Positions 16,308 to 25,477 of a DNA stretch of 35,719 nucleotides are shown here, one piece after another. This stretch comes from Burkholderiales bacterium (GTDB lineage Bacteria > Pseudomonadota > Gammaproteobacteria > Burkholderiales > Casimicrobiaceae): positions 1-35,719 of the forward strand of contig JAGNQL010000012.1 of NCBI GenBank assembly GCA_017989135.1, read 5' to 3'. The number at the start of each line of letters is the position of its first letter. Position 1 is the first letter of the stretch. The notes below the pieces were generated by a model. It ran no database searches. It saw only the letters and a program-made list of their open reading frames with translations, and was not told the DNA's origin. A program made the translations under genes and the position numbers.

Positions 16308-18005
16308 CTATGCCAACTCGTGCGGGAAATACTTCACCACACAATCAATCGGATTGGGAGCGGCCTGACCGAGACCGCAAATCGACGCGTCGCGCATCAC
16401 GGTCGAAAGGTCCGCGAGCAGTTCGAGGTCCCACTTCGGTTTCGCGATCAGCTGTGCCGCTTTGGCCGTGCCGTTGCGGCAAGGCGTGCACTGTCCGCAG
16501 GATTCGTGCTCGAAAAAACGCATAGTGTTGCGCGCCGCTGCGACGGCGGTGTCTTTGTCGGAAAGCACGACGACCGCCGCCGAGCCGATGAAACAACCGT
16601 GGGGTTGCAAAGTGTCGAAGTCCAGCGGAATGTTGTTCATGTGCGCGGGCAAAATGCCGCCGGACGCTCCACCTGGCAGATAGCCGTAGAACGTGTGGCC
16701 AGGCAGCATGCCGCCGCAATGGTCGTCGATCAACGCTTGGATCGTGATGCCTGCTGGCGCGAGTTTTACGCCAGGGCTCTGCACGCGTCCCGATACCGAA
16801 AACGAGCGCAAGCCCTTGCGACCGTTCGCGCCGAACGACGCAAACCACGCGCCGCCTTTTTCGAGCAGTTCGCGCACCCAATAAAGCGTTTCAAAATTGT
16901 GTTCGAGCGTGGGGCGACCAAACAAGCCCACTTGCGCCACGTAAGGCGGGCGCAGGCGCGGCATGCCGCGCTTCCCTTCAATCGATTCGATCATCGCGGA
17001 TTCTTCGCCGCAGATGTATGCGCCTGCTCCACGCCGCAAATGGATCGTTGGCATATTGGTGATCGGTGGATTCGCTCGAAGCTTCGCAAGCTCGGCTTCC
17101 AGCATCGTGCGACAGCCGTGGTATTCGTCGCGCAGGTAAACGTAGATCGTCTCGATGCCAACGGCCCACGCCGCGATCAACATACCTTCAAGAAAACGGT
17201 GTGGATCGCGCTCCAACATCACGCGATCTTTGAATGTGCCCGGCTCGCCCTCGTCGATATTCACGGCCATCAATCGCGGCCCCGCTTCGGCGCGCACGAT
17301 GCGCCATTTGCGACCCGCAGGGAAGCCTGCGCCGCCCAAGCCACGCAGGCCCGAATCTTCGAGCGTTTTGATGACGGACTCGACGTCGCGGTTGCCGGAT
17401 ACGCACTCGTTGATTAACGAGTAGCCGCCCGCCGCGCGATACGCGGTAAGGTCGATGAAACCCGTGGGTTCGTGTCTCACGGTGCCAGCCTTCACGGCGG
17501 CGGTCACGGTATCCACCGTTGCATTTGCAATCGGCTGTTGCCCAACCGCCACCGCGGGTGCTTGTTCGCAACGACCGATGCACGGCGCGGCGATCACGCG
17601 CACTTCGCGGCCCAGCAAAGCGGGTAAGCGCGCCAACAAATCGCGCGCGCCCGCCATTTCGCATGACAAGCCATCACACACGCGAACGGTGAGCGCAGCG
17701 GGCGCGGCTTCACCCTCTTTCACCACATCAAAGTGATGGTAGAACGTCGCGACTTCGTAGACTTCTGTTTGCGCGAGGCGCATCTCTTGTGCGAGCGCAG
17801 CGAGGTGGCCCGCCGACAAACACCCGAAATGATCTTGAATCTTGTGCAGATGTTCGATTAGCAAGTCGCGTTGGCGTGACTGACTGCCAAGCAGCGCCTG
17901 AACTTCGGCAAGCTCTGCGGCGCTGGCACGACGACCTTTTGGGCCTTGGCGCTTGCGCTCTTTAGTGCTGGCCTGCACGGCAATCGGGATCACGGGGTGG
18001 TTCAT
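16308..18005 (-). CDS. fdsB: NAD-dependent formate dehydrogenase beta subunit, FdsG-FdsB fusion
   Basis: This diaphorase subunit carries electrons from FdsA to NAD+. It is a 565-residue fusion. Residues ~28-170 are a NuoE/FdsG-like domain with a [2Fe-2S] site (C110, C115, C142, C146). Residues ~185-565 are a NuoF/FdsB-like domain with the FMN/NADH-binding GLRGLGGAGFPAGRKW near 220 and a [4Fe-4S] motif (C503, C506, C509, C543). Many betaproteobacteria encode these as two genes; the fused form is known from Methylorubrum FDH1. The start is an ATG behind TTGGAG; a TTG one codon earlier was rejected. It sits 19 bp ahead of fdsA. Confidence 0.94.
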   Translation of the reverse strand: MNHPVIPIAVQASTKERKRQGPKGRRASAAELAEVQALLGSQSRQRDLLIEHLHKIQDHFGCLSAGHLAALAQEMRLAQTEVYEVATFYHHFDVVKEGEAAPAALTVRVCDGLSCEMAGARDLLARLPALLGREVRVIAAPCIGRCEQAPAVAVGQQPIANATVDTVTAAVKAGTVRHEPTGFIDLTAYRAAGGYSLINECVSGNRDVESVIKTLEDSGLRGLGGAGFPAGRKWRIVRAEAGPRLMAVNIDEGEPGTFKDRVMLERDPHRFLEGMLIAAWAVGIETIYVYLRDEYHGCRTMLEAELAKLRANPPITNMPTIHLRRGAGAYICGEESAMIESIEGKRGMPRLRPPYVAQVGLFGRPTLEHNFETLYWVRELLEKGGAWFASFGANGRKGLRSFSVSGRVQSPGVKLAPAGITIQALIDDHCGGMLPGHTFYGYLPGGASGGILPAHMNNIPLDFDTLQPHGCFIGSAAVVVLSDKDTAVAAARNTMRFFEHESCGQCTPCRNGTAKAAQLIAKPKWDLELLADLSTVMRDASICGLGQAAPNPIDCVVKYFPHELA

Positions 18006-18039
18006 CAAAACTCCAAAATTCTTTGCGCGATTCGTGTAG

Positions 18040-19287
18040 CTAAATCACGCGTGCTTCGCGAAGCGCATCGATTTGCGCCTGCGTGTAGCCCAACTGTGTG
18101 AGCACTTCTTCGGTGTGTTCGCCCAAGAGCGGCGAGCGGGTAACGACGGTGGGGCTGTCCGACATCTTGATCGGATTGCCGACGGTCAAATATTTGCCGC
18201 GAACCGGGTGATCGACTTCAACGATAGTGCCGGTTTCGCGCAGCGACGGCTCTTCGGCGATTTCTTTCATCGACAAAATCGGGCCGCACGGAATGTCGTA
18301 TTGATTGAGAATTTCCATGACCTCGAATTTGTCTTTGGTCATCGTCCACTGCTCAATGCGTCGAAAGATGGGCTTTAGGTGCAACAGGCGCGCCGCGGGC
18401 GTTGCAAAGGCTTCGTCGTCGATCCATCCAGGTTCGCCGATGACCTTGCACACGGCGGGCCACACAGCCGCTTGCGTGATGAAGTAGATGTAGGCGTTGG
18501 GGTCCGTTTCCCAGCCTTTGCACTTGAGGATAGAGCCCGGTTGCCCGCCCCCCGAGGCATTGCCCGCGCGCGGCACGGCGTCGCCGAATTTGCCGTCGGG
18601 ATATTGCGGATATTCGTGCATGGTGCCAGTGCGCTCTAGGCGCTGCTGGTCGCGTAGCTTCACCCGACAGAGATTGAGCACTGCGTCTTGCATCGGCGCG
18701 AGCACACGCTGGCCACGATCTGTTTTGTGGCGCTGTAAAAGCGCTGCAAGAATGCCCAACGCGAGGTGCAATCCCGTGCCGCTGTCGCCGATCTGCGCGC
18801 CGGTCACGAGTGGCGGGCCGTCATCGAAACCCGTGGTCGAGGCGGCACCGCCCGCGCACTGCGCGACGTTTTCGTAGACCTTGCAATGCTCGTATTTTCC
18901 GGGGCCAAAACCTTTGACCGAAGCGACGACCATGCGCGGGTTCAACTCGTTAATACGCTCCCACGTAAAACCCATACGATCCAGCGCGCCGGGCGCGAAG
19001 TTTTCGACGAGCACGTCACATTGCTTAATCAAATTCTCCAACACCTCTTTGCCCGCTGGCTTTTTGGTGTCGATCGTGATCGAACGCTTGTTGTGGTTGA
19101 GCATCGTGAAGTAGAGGCTGTCGGCCCCCGGGATGTCCCGGAGTTGGCCGCGCGTCGCGTCGCCTTCGCCCGCTCGTTCCACTTTGATCACGTCGGCACC
19201 AAACCACGCGAGCAACTGCGTGCACGTGGGGCCTGACTGCACGTGTGTGAAATCGAGAATTCGGTAGCCTGCTAGAGCCTGGCTCAT
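18040..19287 (-). CDS. Formyl-CoA:oxalate CoA-transferase paralog (CaiB/BaiF family)
   Basis: This is a 415-residue class III CoA-transferase, clearly homologous along its length to the frc gene at 19867-21138. The nucleophilic aspartate is D168 in QIGDSGTG, and Q17 (HVQSGP) and the …[10 protein letters not shown] region are retained. The active-site glycine loop reads NASGGGQP instead of NAGGGGQP, so one flexible glycine is replaced by serine. It could be a second formyl-CoA transferase or an acetyl-CoA/succinyl-CoA:oxalate transferase that primes the cycle, as YfdE does beside Frc in E. coli. It lies 34 bp ahead of fdsB, so it is in the same transcript. Confidence 0.88.
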   Translation of the reverse strand: MSQALAGYRILDFTHVQSGPTCTQLLAWFGADVIKVERAGEGDATRGQLRDIPGADSLYFTMLNHNKRSITIDTKKPAGKEVLENLIKQCDVLVENFAPGALDRMGFTWERINELNPRMVVASVKGFGPGKYEHCKVYENVAQCAGGAASTTGFDDGPPLVTGAQIGDSGTGLHLALGILAALLQRHKTDRGQRVLAPMQDAVLNLCRVKLRDQQRLERTGTMHEYPQYPDGKFGDAVPRAGNASGGGQPGSILKCKGWETDPNAYIYFITQAAVWPAVCKVIGEPGWIDDEAFATPAARLLHLKPIFRRIEQWTMTKDKFEVMEILNQYDIPCGPILSMKEIAEEPSLRETGTIVEVDHPVRGKYLTVGNPIKMSDSPTVVTRSPLLGEHTEEVLTQLGYTQAQIDALREARVI

Positions 19288-19332
19288 AAATGCGTTCGCT
19301 AAGGTTTTAAAACCGTAATTGTCTACGAGCGC

Positions 19333-19770
19333 TTATTTCACGGCAGCGACCGCTGCTTCGAGCTCTGTCAAACGCTTCTTGAGCGCTCGATCTTCATTGA
19401 AGCGCGCGGTTTCATCGCGAATCACAGCAACAATGGCACTCACTTTGTGCTCAGACGTAAACAGCATCGCGACAGTGAACGCAATTGACATTGCACGACC
19501 GTCTTTGTGCGTGGCAGGAACGCGCAGCAAATCGTTGCCGTATTTGGTCGTGCCGGTGGCCATCGACTTGTGATAACCCTCCCAGTGGCGTGCACGCAAG
19601 CGCTCGGGCGTGATGAGGTCAAGCGAGTTACCTAGCGCCTCAGCTTCGGTGTAACCAAACATGCGTTCTGCCGCGGCGTTCCACAAAATAATTGCGCCGC
19701 CAGCATCTGACACAACGACCGCGTCGCCAATGCTGGCGATGATTTGTTGGCAATCTACGCTTGTTTTCAT
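19333..19770 (-). CDS. Single PAS-domain protein within the oxalate operon
   Basis: This is a 145-residue cytoplasmic protein made of one PAS domain (residues ~6-120: SIGDAVVVSDAGGAIILWNAAA…, then the KDGR…FTVAMLF strands) and a short C-terminal coiled coil (RALKKRLTELEAAVAAV). It has no kinase, GGDEF or DNA-binding output. H62 in RARHWEGY aligns with the heme-ligating histidine of FixL/DosP-type PAS domains, though this motif is also common in non-heme PAS domains. A strong AGGAAGAGG precedes the ATG. Located between the two CoA-transferase genes, it may sense redox state or a ligand and modulate an enzyme or the FNR-type regulator; this is inference. Confidence 0.85.
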   Translation of the reverse strand: MKTSVDCQQIIASIGDAVVVSDAGGAIILWNAAAERMFGYTEAEALGNSLDLITPERLRARHWEGYHKSMATGTTKYGNDLLRVPATHKDGRAMSIAFTVAMLFTSEHKVSAIVAVIRDETARFNEDRALKKRLTELEAAVAAVK

Positions 19771-19812
19771 CAGAGGCCTCTTCCTAAATAAATATTTCGC
19801 AGCGCGAAAAAC

Positions 19813-19834
19813 AACGGCACCCGGAGGTGCCGTT
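19813..19834 (-). terminator. Intrinsic terminator behind frc, inside the operon
   Basis: An 8-bp stem AACGGCAC / GTGCCGTT with a 6-nt loop is followed on the minus strand by TGTTTTT. It lies between frc and the PAS gene. It would separate high oxc-frc expression from lower read-through into PAS-frc2-fdsBA, unless a second promoter in the 42 bp before the PAS gene restarts transcription. Confidence 0.65.
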
Positions 19835-19866
19835 CTTCACCCAACAAAGCGATCTAACCGAAACAG

Positions 19867-21138
19867 TTAAACAGCCTTGGCAGCGTGGATCGCGGCGATC
19901 TCGTCCTTGCTGTAACCCAGTTCCGCCAACACCTCGTCGGTGTGCTCGCCCAACAGTGGCGACGCTGTGACTTCGGGCTTGGTGTCGGAGAACTTGATCG
20001 GGCTACCGACGGTCCAGTAGCTGCCGCGTACTTTGTGTGGCACTTCAACGATCGAGCCGCTGGCGCGCAGTGATTTGTCGTGCAACAGTTCTTTCATCGA
20101 AAGCACGGGCGCGCAGGGAATGTCGAACTTGCGGAAGATGTCGACGGCTTCGAACTTGGTCTTGTCAGCAATGAACGCTTCGATCGTGCCGAAGATGTCC
20201 ATGATGTGCGGCTGACGGCCTTGTGGTGTGTTGTAGGCCGGGTCGTCCTTCCACTCTGGCTTACCCAGCGCGTCACAGATGGGGCCCCATGCGTGGCCTT
20301 GAATCGTGAAGTAAATGTAGGCGTTGGGATCTGTCTGCCAGCCTTTGCACTTCAGAATCCAACCGGGTTGGCCGCCACCACCTGCGTTCGCGCCGCGCGG
20401 CACCACGCCGTCTTTGAACGCGTCCATTTCATGCGGGTACTGTGGATACTCTTCGAGATAACCGACTTTATCCAAACGCAGTTGATCGCGCATCTTCACG
20501 CGGCACAGGTTCAACACGGAGTCTTGCATGGACACGGCGACCTTTTGGCCTTTACCGGTTTTTTGACGACCGATGTAGGCCGTCAAAATGCCGATGGCGA
20601 GGTGCATACCGGTGTTGCTGTCGCCCAACGCAGCCGACGAAATCGTTGGGCCGGCGTTTTCGCCTTTCCAGTAGCCGGTTGTGGATGCAGCACCACCCGC
20701 GCACTGAGCAACGTTCTCGTAAACCTTCAGGTCTTCGTAGTGGTGGCCATCGCTGAAACCTTTGACCGACGCCAGAATCATGGCGGGGTTGAGGCTTTGG
20801 ATGTATTCCCACGTGAAGCCCATGCGATCTAGCGCGCCAGGACCGAAGTTTTCAACCATCACGTCGGATTCTTTAATCATCTTCTCAAGCACGGCCTTGC
20901 CTTCTGGCTTTTTCGTGTCGAGTGTGAGCGAGCGCTTGTTGCTGTTGAGCATCGTGAAATACAGGGCGTCAGCGCCGGGTACGTCACGCAGTTGTGAACG
21001 GGTCACGTCGCCGGAGCCCGGACGTTCAACCTTGATCACATCCGCGCCGAACCAAGCGAGCATCTGTGTGCATGCCGGGCCCGCTTGTACGTGCGTGAAG
21101 TCGATGATCTTGATACCTGCGAGAGGTTTGTTGCTCAT
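19867..21138 (-). CDS. frc: Formyl-CoA:oxalate CoA-transferase
   Basis: This moves CoA from formyl-CoA to oxalate, releasing formate and making oxalyl-CoA for the decarboxylase encoded upstream. The 423-residue length and motifs fit Frc of Oxalobacter and E. coli: [23 protein letters not shown] near the N-terminus with Q18, catalytic aspartate D173 in ALGDSNTG, and the intact glycine loop NAGGGGQP (residues 251-258) that covers the active site. The start is the ATG of MSNKPLAG behind AGGAGA; longer frames upstream overlap oxc and were rejected. It sits 25 bp from oxc, so the two are co-transcribed. Confidence 0.94.
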   Translation of the reverse strand: MSNKPLAGIKIIDFTHVQAGPACTQMLAWFGADVIKVERPGSGDVTRSQLRDVPGADALYFTMLNSNKRSLTLDTKKPEGKAVLEKMIKESDVMVENFGPGALDRMGFTWEYIQSLNPAMILASVKGFSDGHHYEDLKVYENVAQCAGGAASTTGYWKGENAGPTISSAALGDSNTGMHLAIGILTAYIGRQKTGKGQKVAVSMQDSVLNLCRVKMRDQLRLDKVGYLEEYPQYPHEMDAFKDGVVPRGANAGGGGQPGWILKCKGWQTDPNAYIYFTIQGHAWGPICDALGKPEWKDDPAYNTPQGRQPHIMDIFGTIEAFIADKTKFEAVDIFRKFDIPCAPVLSMKELLHDKSLRASGSIVEVPHKVRGSYWTVGSPIKFSDTKPEVTASPLLGEHTDEVLAELGYSKDEIAAIHAAKAV

Positions 21139-21163
21139 TTGATGTCTCCTAATTGACGGGAAA

Positions 21164-22891
21164 TTATTTTTTCTTGGCGGCGGATGGGTTGAGGCTAGTG
21201 ATGCGACCGCTCTCAGTGCCTGCCGTTTCATCAATGATCGCATTGATGAGCGTTGGCTTGCCCGATTTGACGGCTTCGACCATTGCCGCGCGCAGTTCTG
21301 CGGGCGTTGCGGCCTGAACACCGACGCCACCGAAGGCTTGCATCATCATGTCGTAACGCGCGCCCTTGACGAATACCGTTGGAGCGACGTCTTTGCCGCC
21401 GGATTGGTTTACGTCGGTGCCGCGATAGACGCCGTTATTGTTCATTACGACCACGCATACGGGCAGGTTGTAGCGACAGATCGTCTCCACTTCCATGCCG
21501 CTAAAGCCAAACGCGCTATCGCCTTCAACGGCGAATACTTGCTTGCCGGTAACGACGGCAGCGGCGACCGAGAAGCCCATGCCGATGCCCATGATGCCCC
21601 ATGTGCCCACGTCGAGGCGCTTACGCGGAAGGTACATGTCCACGATTGAGCGCGTGAAGTCGAGCGCGTTCGCGCCTTCGTTAACGAGGATCGCCTCTGG
21701 GTTGTCCTTAATCATGTCGCGCACCACGGCCAGCGCGCTGTGGAAGTTCATTGGCGACGGGTCTTTGGCCAAAGTTTCGGCCATCTTCGCTACGTTTTTC
21801 GTGCGGCGCTCAGAGATCGCACCGGTCCATTCGAGTGGGGGTTTCGCCCAATCGGAGCCGATGCCCGCGAGCAGAGCGGAAACGCAGGAGCCGATGTCGC
21901 CCACCAATGGCGCGTCGGTAGCGACGTTGCTGTCAGCTTCTTGCGGCGAAATGTCGATCTGGATGTACTTTTGACCGCCCCACGCTTTGTGGTCTTTGCC
22001 GCCCCACGTTTTGCCTTTGCCGTGCGAGAGGAGCCAGTTGAGGCGCGCGCCGATCAGCACGACAACGTCGGCTTCGGGCAATACATAAGAGCGCGCTGCG
22101 GCAGCCGATTGCTCATGCGTATCGGGCAGGATGCCTTTGGCCATCGACATCGGCAAATACGGGATGCCGGTCTTCTCAATCAATGCACGGATATCGGCGT
22201 CGGCCTGCGCATACGCTGCGCCCTTACCTAGCAGAATCAATGGTTTCTTCGCGCCCTTGAGCAGATCAAGCGCACGCTTCACCGCGTCTGGCGCAGGAAT
22301 TTGGCGTGGCGCTGCATCGACGACTTTGATCAATGAGGCTTTACCAGCAGCCGCGTCCATCGTCTGCGCGAAAAGTTTCGCTGGCAGGTCGAGGTACACC
22401 CCGCCAGGACGGCCTGACAGTGCGGCACGAATGGCGCGGGCAACACCCACGCCAATGTCTTCGGCGTTGAGTACACGGAAGGCCGCTTTGCACAGCGGCT
22501 TGGCGATGGCCAGTTGGTCCATCTCTTCGTAGTCGCCCTGCTGCAAATCGACAATTTCGCGCTCGCTGGAGCCGCTGATCAAAATCATCGGGAAGCAGTT
22601 CACCGTCGCGTTCGACAGCGCTGTCAAACCGTTCAAGAATCCGGGCGCAGAAACCGTGAGGCAAATGCCAGGCTTCTGCGTCAAGAAGCCGGCGGCGGCA
22701 GCAGCATTGCCGGCATGCTGTTCATGACGGAACGAAATGACGCGCATGCCCTCGCCTTGCGCCATCCGCGTGAGGTCCGTAATCGGAATGCCCGGCAAGC
22801 CAAAAATCGTGTCGATGCCGTTTAATTTGAGAGCGTCAATGACCAGGTGAAACCCGTCGGTCGTTTCTGCTGATGAAGCCTCTGTCGTCAT
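21164..22891 (-). CDS. oxc: Oxalyl-CoA decarboxylase
   Basis: This thiamine-diphosphate enzyme converts oxalyl-CoA to formyl-CoA and CO2 in the cytoplasm. It has 575 residues with the three-domain layout of the family. The cofactor-activating glutamate is E57 ([12 protein letters not shown]), and the ThDP/Mg motif begins GDSAFGFSG at residue 457 and ends in NNN at 484-486. The central domain carries the family's nucleotide-binding loop. The ATG is preceded by GGAGAG. It is the first gene of the operon, with an FNR-like operator 134-149 bp upstream of the start and the divergent regulator gene beyond it. Confidence 0.95.
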   Translation of the reverse strand: MTTEASSAETTDGFHLVIDALKLNGIDTIFGLPGIPITDLTRMAQGEGMRVISFRHEQHAGNAAAAAGFLTQKPGICLTVSAPGFLNGLTALSNATVNCFPMILISGSSEREIVDLQQGDYEEMDQLAIAKPLCKAAFRVLNAEDIGVGVARAIRAALSGRPGGVYLDLPAKLFAQTMDAAAGKASLIKVVDAAPRQIPAPDAVKRALDLLKGAKKPLILLGKGAAYAQADADIRALIEKTGIPYLPMSMAKGILPDTHEQSAAAARSYVLPEADVVVLIGARLNWLLSHGKGKTWGGKDHKAWGGQKYIQIDISPQEADSNVATDAPLVGDIGSCVSALLAGIGSDWAKPPLEWTGAISERRTKNVAKMAETLAKDPSPMNFHSALAVVRDMIKDNPEAILVNEGANALDFTRSIVDMYLPRKRLDVGTWGIMGIGMGFSVAAAVVTGKQVFAVEGDSAFGFSGMEVETICRYNLPVCVVVMNNNGVYRGTDVNQSGGKDVAPTVFVKGARYDMMMQAFGGVGVQAATPAELRAAMVEAVKSGKPTLINAIIDETAGTESGRITSLNPSAAKKK

Positions 22892-22996
22892 GATCCGTTT
22901 CTCTCCTTCGGGTTGTCGGTGCGGTGTCGCGCGATTTCGTTTCGGTGCGCGCGTTTTGCGCGCGTCAGACAGCGCGATCAGCCTCTGCGTCGAAGG

Positions 22997-23002
22997 ATTA
23001 TC
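22997..23002 (-). promoter_or_regulatory. Candidate -10 element of the oxc promoter
   Basis: GATAAT on the minus strand begins exactly 30 bases after the centre of the FNR-like operator, the spacing expected for an activator bound near -42. No good -35 hexamer is present, as is usual for activator-dependent class II promoters. The tctC promoter has a -10-like hexamer at the identical distance. Confidence 0.5.
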
Positions 23003-23024
23003 ATTCGCTCTTCAAAGCGTCCCT

Positions 23025-23040
23025 GTTGACCCCGGTCAAC
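23025..23040. promoter_or_regulatory. FNR-like operator between oxc and its regulator
   Basis: GTTGACCCCGGTCAAC is a perfect inverted repeat of 7-bp arms. Read as TTGAC-N4-GTCAA it is an FNR-type box (TTGAT-N4-ATCAA). The adjacent ACTTTCGCAAAATATCGC is repeated with one change beside the matching box upstream of tctC. It lies roughly midway between the divergent starts of oxc and the CRP/FNR gene, so it may control both. Confidence 0.65.
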
Positions 23041-23160
23041 TTTCGCAAAATATCGCTTTTGTTGCTCCTTTCCCGAAGTAGGCATGCCCCTGAAAATTGC
23101 ACTGACGTATGTAAGGCCATTCGCACTGTGCGCAGGCTTCATCACCGCTGAGAGATTGCG

Positions 23161-23769
23161 ATGATTCCGATGCTGCAACACCCCGAGCGGGCAATCATCA
23201 GCGCGCAGCTTCGTCAGAACGAGGTGCTCAAGGGTATGCCTGACGAAATTCGCGAAGAGCTTGAGCGAACGCTTACGATCGTCGACGGCGCGAAATCTGA
23301 TTTCTTGTTGAGCCAAGGCGTTCGTGAGATGGAGCAATACTTCATTCTCGACGGCGTATTGAAGCGCACCGTCTCGAACGCCGAAGGCAAAGAAATGATT
23401 TTGCGTTTCGCTGCGGAGGGCGATATGGAGACGAGCTACGCCGCGTGGCGCATGGGCACGCCGACGCCGTACAGCATCGTTTGCGTGACCAAGGCTAGGG
23501 TGGCGCGTCTGCCGTTGCCGCAGTGGGTTGATTTCCTCGAGCGGCATCGCGAAACGAAAGATTTGTTCGAGAGCGCCGTGATGCGCCTGATGACGGAGGT
23601 CATGGGCCACACCATCACTTTGCATCTTCTGGACGCGCCGGGACGCGTGCATCGCTTCCTACGCAAACGACCGGATCTCGTGGATCGCATTCCGCAAAAA
23701 CAACTCGCAGCGCACCTAAACTTATCGGCAGAAACGCTGAGCCGCTTGCGTCAACGCGGGAAGATCTAA
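23161..23769 (+). CDS. CRP/FNR-family transcriptional regulator of the oxalate genes
   Basis: This is a 202-residue DNA-binding protein: a cyclic-nucleotide-binding-like beta-roll (residues ~25-120), a dimerisation helix (~120-145) and a C-terminal helix-turn-helix ending IPQKQLAAHLNLSAETLSRLRQRGKI. The recognition helix has E191, S194 and R195 (ETLSR), the FNR arrangement that reads TTGA half-sites, which are present upstream of oxc and tctC. The N-terminal cysteine cluster of FNR is missing, so it does not sense oxygen through a [4Fe-4S] cluster; the effector is unknown (oxalyl-CoA, formyl-CoA or oxalate are guesses). It is divergent from oxc, the usual position of a local activator. Confidence 0.88.
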   Translation: MIPMLQHPERAIISAQLRQNEVLKGMPDEIREELERTLTIVDGAKSDFLLSQGVREMEQYFILDGVLKRTVSNAEGKEMILRFAAEGDMETSYAAWRMGTPTPYSIVCVTKARVARLPLPQWVDFLERHRETKDLFESAVMRLMTEVMGHTITLHLLDAPGRVHRFLRKRPDLVDRIPQKQLAAHLNLSAETLSRLRQRGKI

Positions 23770-23778
23770 GGGCACTAC

Positions 23779-23894
23779 AGCTTTTTCCTTCCAGCGACTG
23801 CTGGGCGGTCGTTTCAGTTACTTTTTCTACTAAGTCGATAGTTAATAAAAAGTGGCTGAGAGCGCCGCTGGTCTGTCGTTTCATGGAAAAAGCT
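23779..23894 (+). mobile_element. 116-bp palindromic MITE/REP-like element, copy B
   Basis: The ends are perfect inverted repeats AGCTTTTTCC / GGAAAAAGCT. The inner arm AGCGACTG-N5-CGGTCGTT occupies the same offset as in copy A. Hand alignment to copy A matches about 73 of 116 positions without gaps. It begins 9 bp after the regulator's stop codon and precedes the tct terminator. Confidence 0.7.
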
Positions 23895-23906
23895 GCTTAA
23901 AAAGAA

Positions 23907-23939
23907 AAACGGCGCGCTACCCAGGGCAGCGCGCCGTTT
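23907..23939 (-). terminator. Intrinsic terminator of the tctCBA operon
   Basis: A 12-bp perfect stem AAACGGCGCGCT / AGCGCGCCGTTT with a 9-nt loop is followed on the minus strand by TTCTTTTT. It ends transcription 29 bp past the stop codon that tctA would use if its frameshift were repaired (23969). On the plus strand it could also serve the regulator gene, although the T-tract there is weak. Confidence 0.8.
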
Positions 23940-23968
23940 CGCGAGTTCCGTCTTGCGACGGAAATGAA

Positions 23969-25470
23969 CTACGCCGCGCTAGTGCCTTTGAGCTTAGCCA
24001 TGACCGCTGTCACCGCAGGCCACACCAACATGATGAGCGCCAAGGTAGTGATTGAACCCACGAGCGGATTCGAGAAGACACTCCCATGCTGCCGCTCGAC
24101 GACAGCAGCGATTGACGGAATGCGTTCTCAGCCATGTCACCCAGCACCAACGCCAACACCAATGGCGCCATCGGATACTGCAGCTTCTTGAACACGTAAC
24201 CGATCACGCCAAAGCCCATCATCAACCACACGTCGAACATGGAGCTGTGCACGGTGTACGCACCGACCGCGCAAATCACCAAAATGACCGGCGCGATGAT
24301 CGAGAACGGAATGCGCAAGATTGCAGCGAACCAAGGTACGGTCGCAAGCACCACAATCAGGCCAACGATGTTGCCCAGATACATACTGGCAATCAGGCCC
24401 CACACGAAGTCTTTTTGCTCAACGAAAAGCAGCGGACCGGGCTGCAAACCCCAGACCAGCAGACCGCCAAGCAACACGGCCGCCGTAGGCGAGCCGGGAA
24501 TGCCGAGCGTGAGCATCGGCAGCAATGCCGACGTGCCCGCGGCGTGCGCAGCGGTTTCAGGCGCGAGCACACCTTCGACTTCGCCTTTGCCGAAATTCTT
24601 GGCGTTCGGCGAGAAGCGTTTGGCGATGCCATAGCCCATGAACGACGCGGGTGTTGCACCGCCTGGCGTGATGCCCATCCAGCAGCCGATAAACGAGCTG
24701 CGGAAATACGACTTCCAGTACTTCGGCAGTGTTTTCCACGTTTCCCAAACTACAGCGGGAGTGATCTTGGCAGACTTTCCGCGGAACGCGAGACCTTCTT
24801 CCATCGTGAGCAAAATCTCGCCGATGCCGAACAAACCGATCACCGCGATCAGGAAGTCAAATCCCTTTATCAACGGCTCCAAGCCAAAGGTCAGGCGCAG
24901 TTGGCCCGTTACGTTGTCCATGCCGATGGTTGCGAGTGCGAACCCCATGAACATCGCGGCAATTGTTTTCCATGCCGGCTCTTTGCTCATGCCCACGAAG
25001 CTGCAGAAGGTCAGCAATTGCACCGCGAAAAATTCTGGCGGACCAAACTGCAACGCGAACTTCGCTACCAACGGGGCAAGGAACGTGATGACGACGATAG
25101 CGACCAGAGCGCCGAAAAACGACGAGCTAAACGCCGCAGTCAAGGCTTGCGCTGCTTGCCCATTTTGCGCCATCGGATAGCCGTCAAACGTTGTCGCGAC
25201 AGACCACGGCTCGCCCGGAATGTTGAACAAGATCGAAGTGATCGCGCCACCGAACAACGCGCCCCAGTAAATGCACGAGAGCATGATGATGGCGGAGGTT
25301 GGGTTCATGCTAAACGTCAGTGGCAACAGAATCGCCACACCGTTGGCGCCGCCCAATCCGGGCAACACGCCGATGATGACGCCGAGCAAAATACCGATAA
25401 ACATGAGGGCAACGTTGGTCGGAGACAGGGCAACCGAAAAGCCCTGCATCAGTGCTTGAATTTCTTCCAT
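23969..25470 (-). pseudogene. tctA: Tripartite tricarboxylate transporter large permease TctA, frameshifted near the C-terminus
   Basis: This is the large membrane subunit, about 12 membrane segments, that imports a carboxylate captured by the TctC binding protein, driven by an ion gradient. Family motifs are intact: GVLPGLGGANGVAILLP, WGALFGGAITSILFNIPGEP, GITPGGATPASFMGYGIAKRF and LALVLGDMAENAFRQSL. After …SGSMGV the reading frame diverges into an unlike tail ending at 24010. Removing 2 nt at a GTGT (minus strand, around 24077-24081) restores FSNPLVGSITTLALIMLVWP…MAKLKGTSAA and a stop at 23969, giving about 499 residues, the normal family length. Either a 2-nt duplication or a sequencing error. 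The unrepaired product would lose the last membrane helix. ATG behind GAGGT; 7 nt from tctB. Confidence 0.85.
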
Positions 25471-25477
25471 ATCGACC

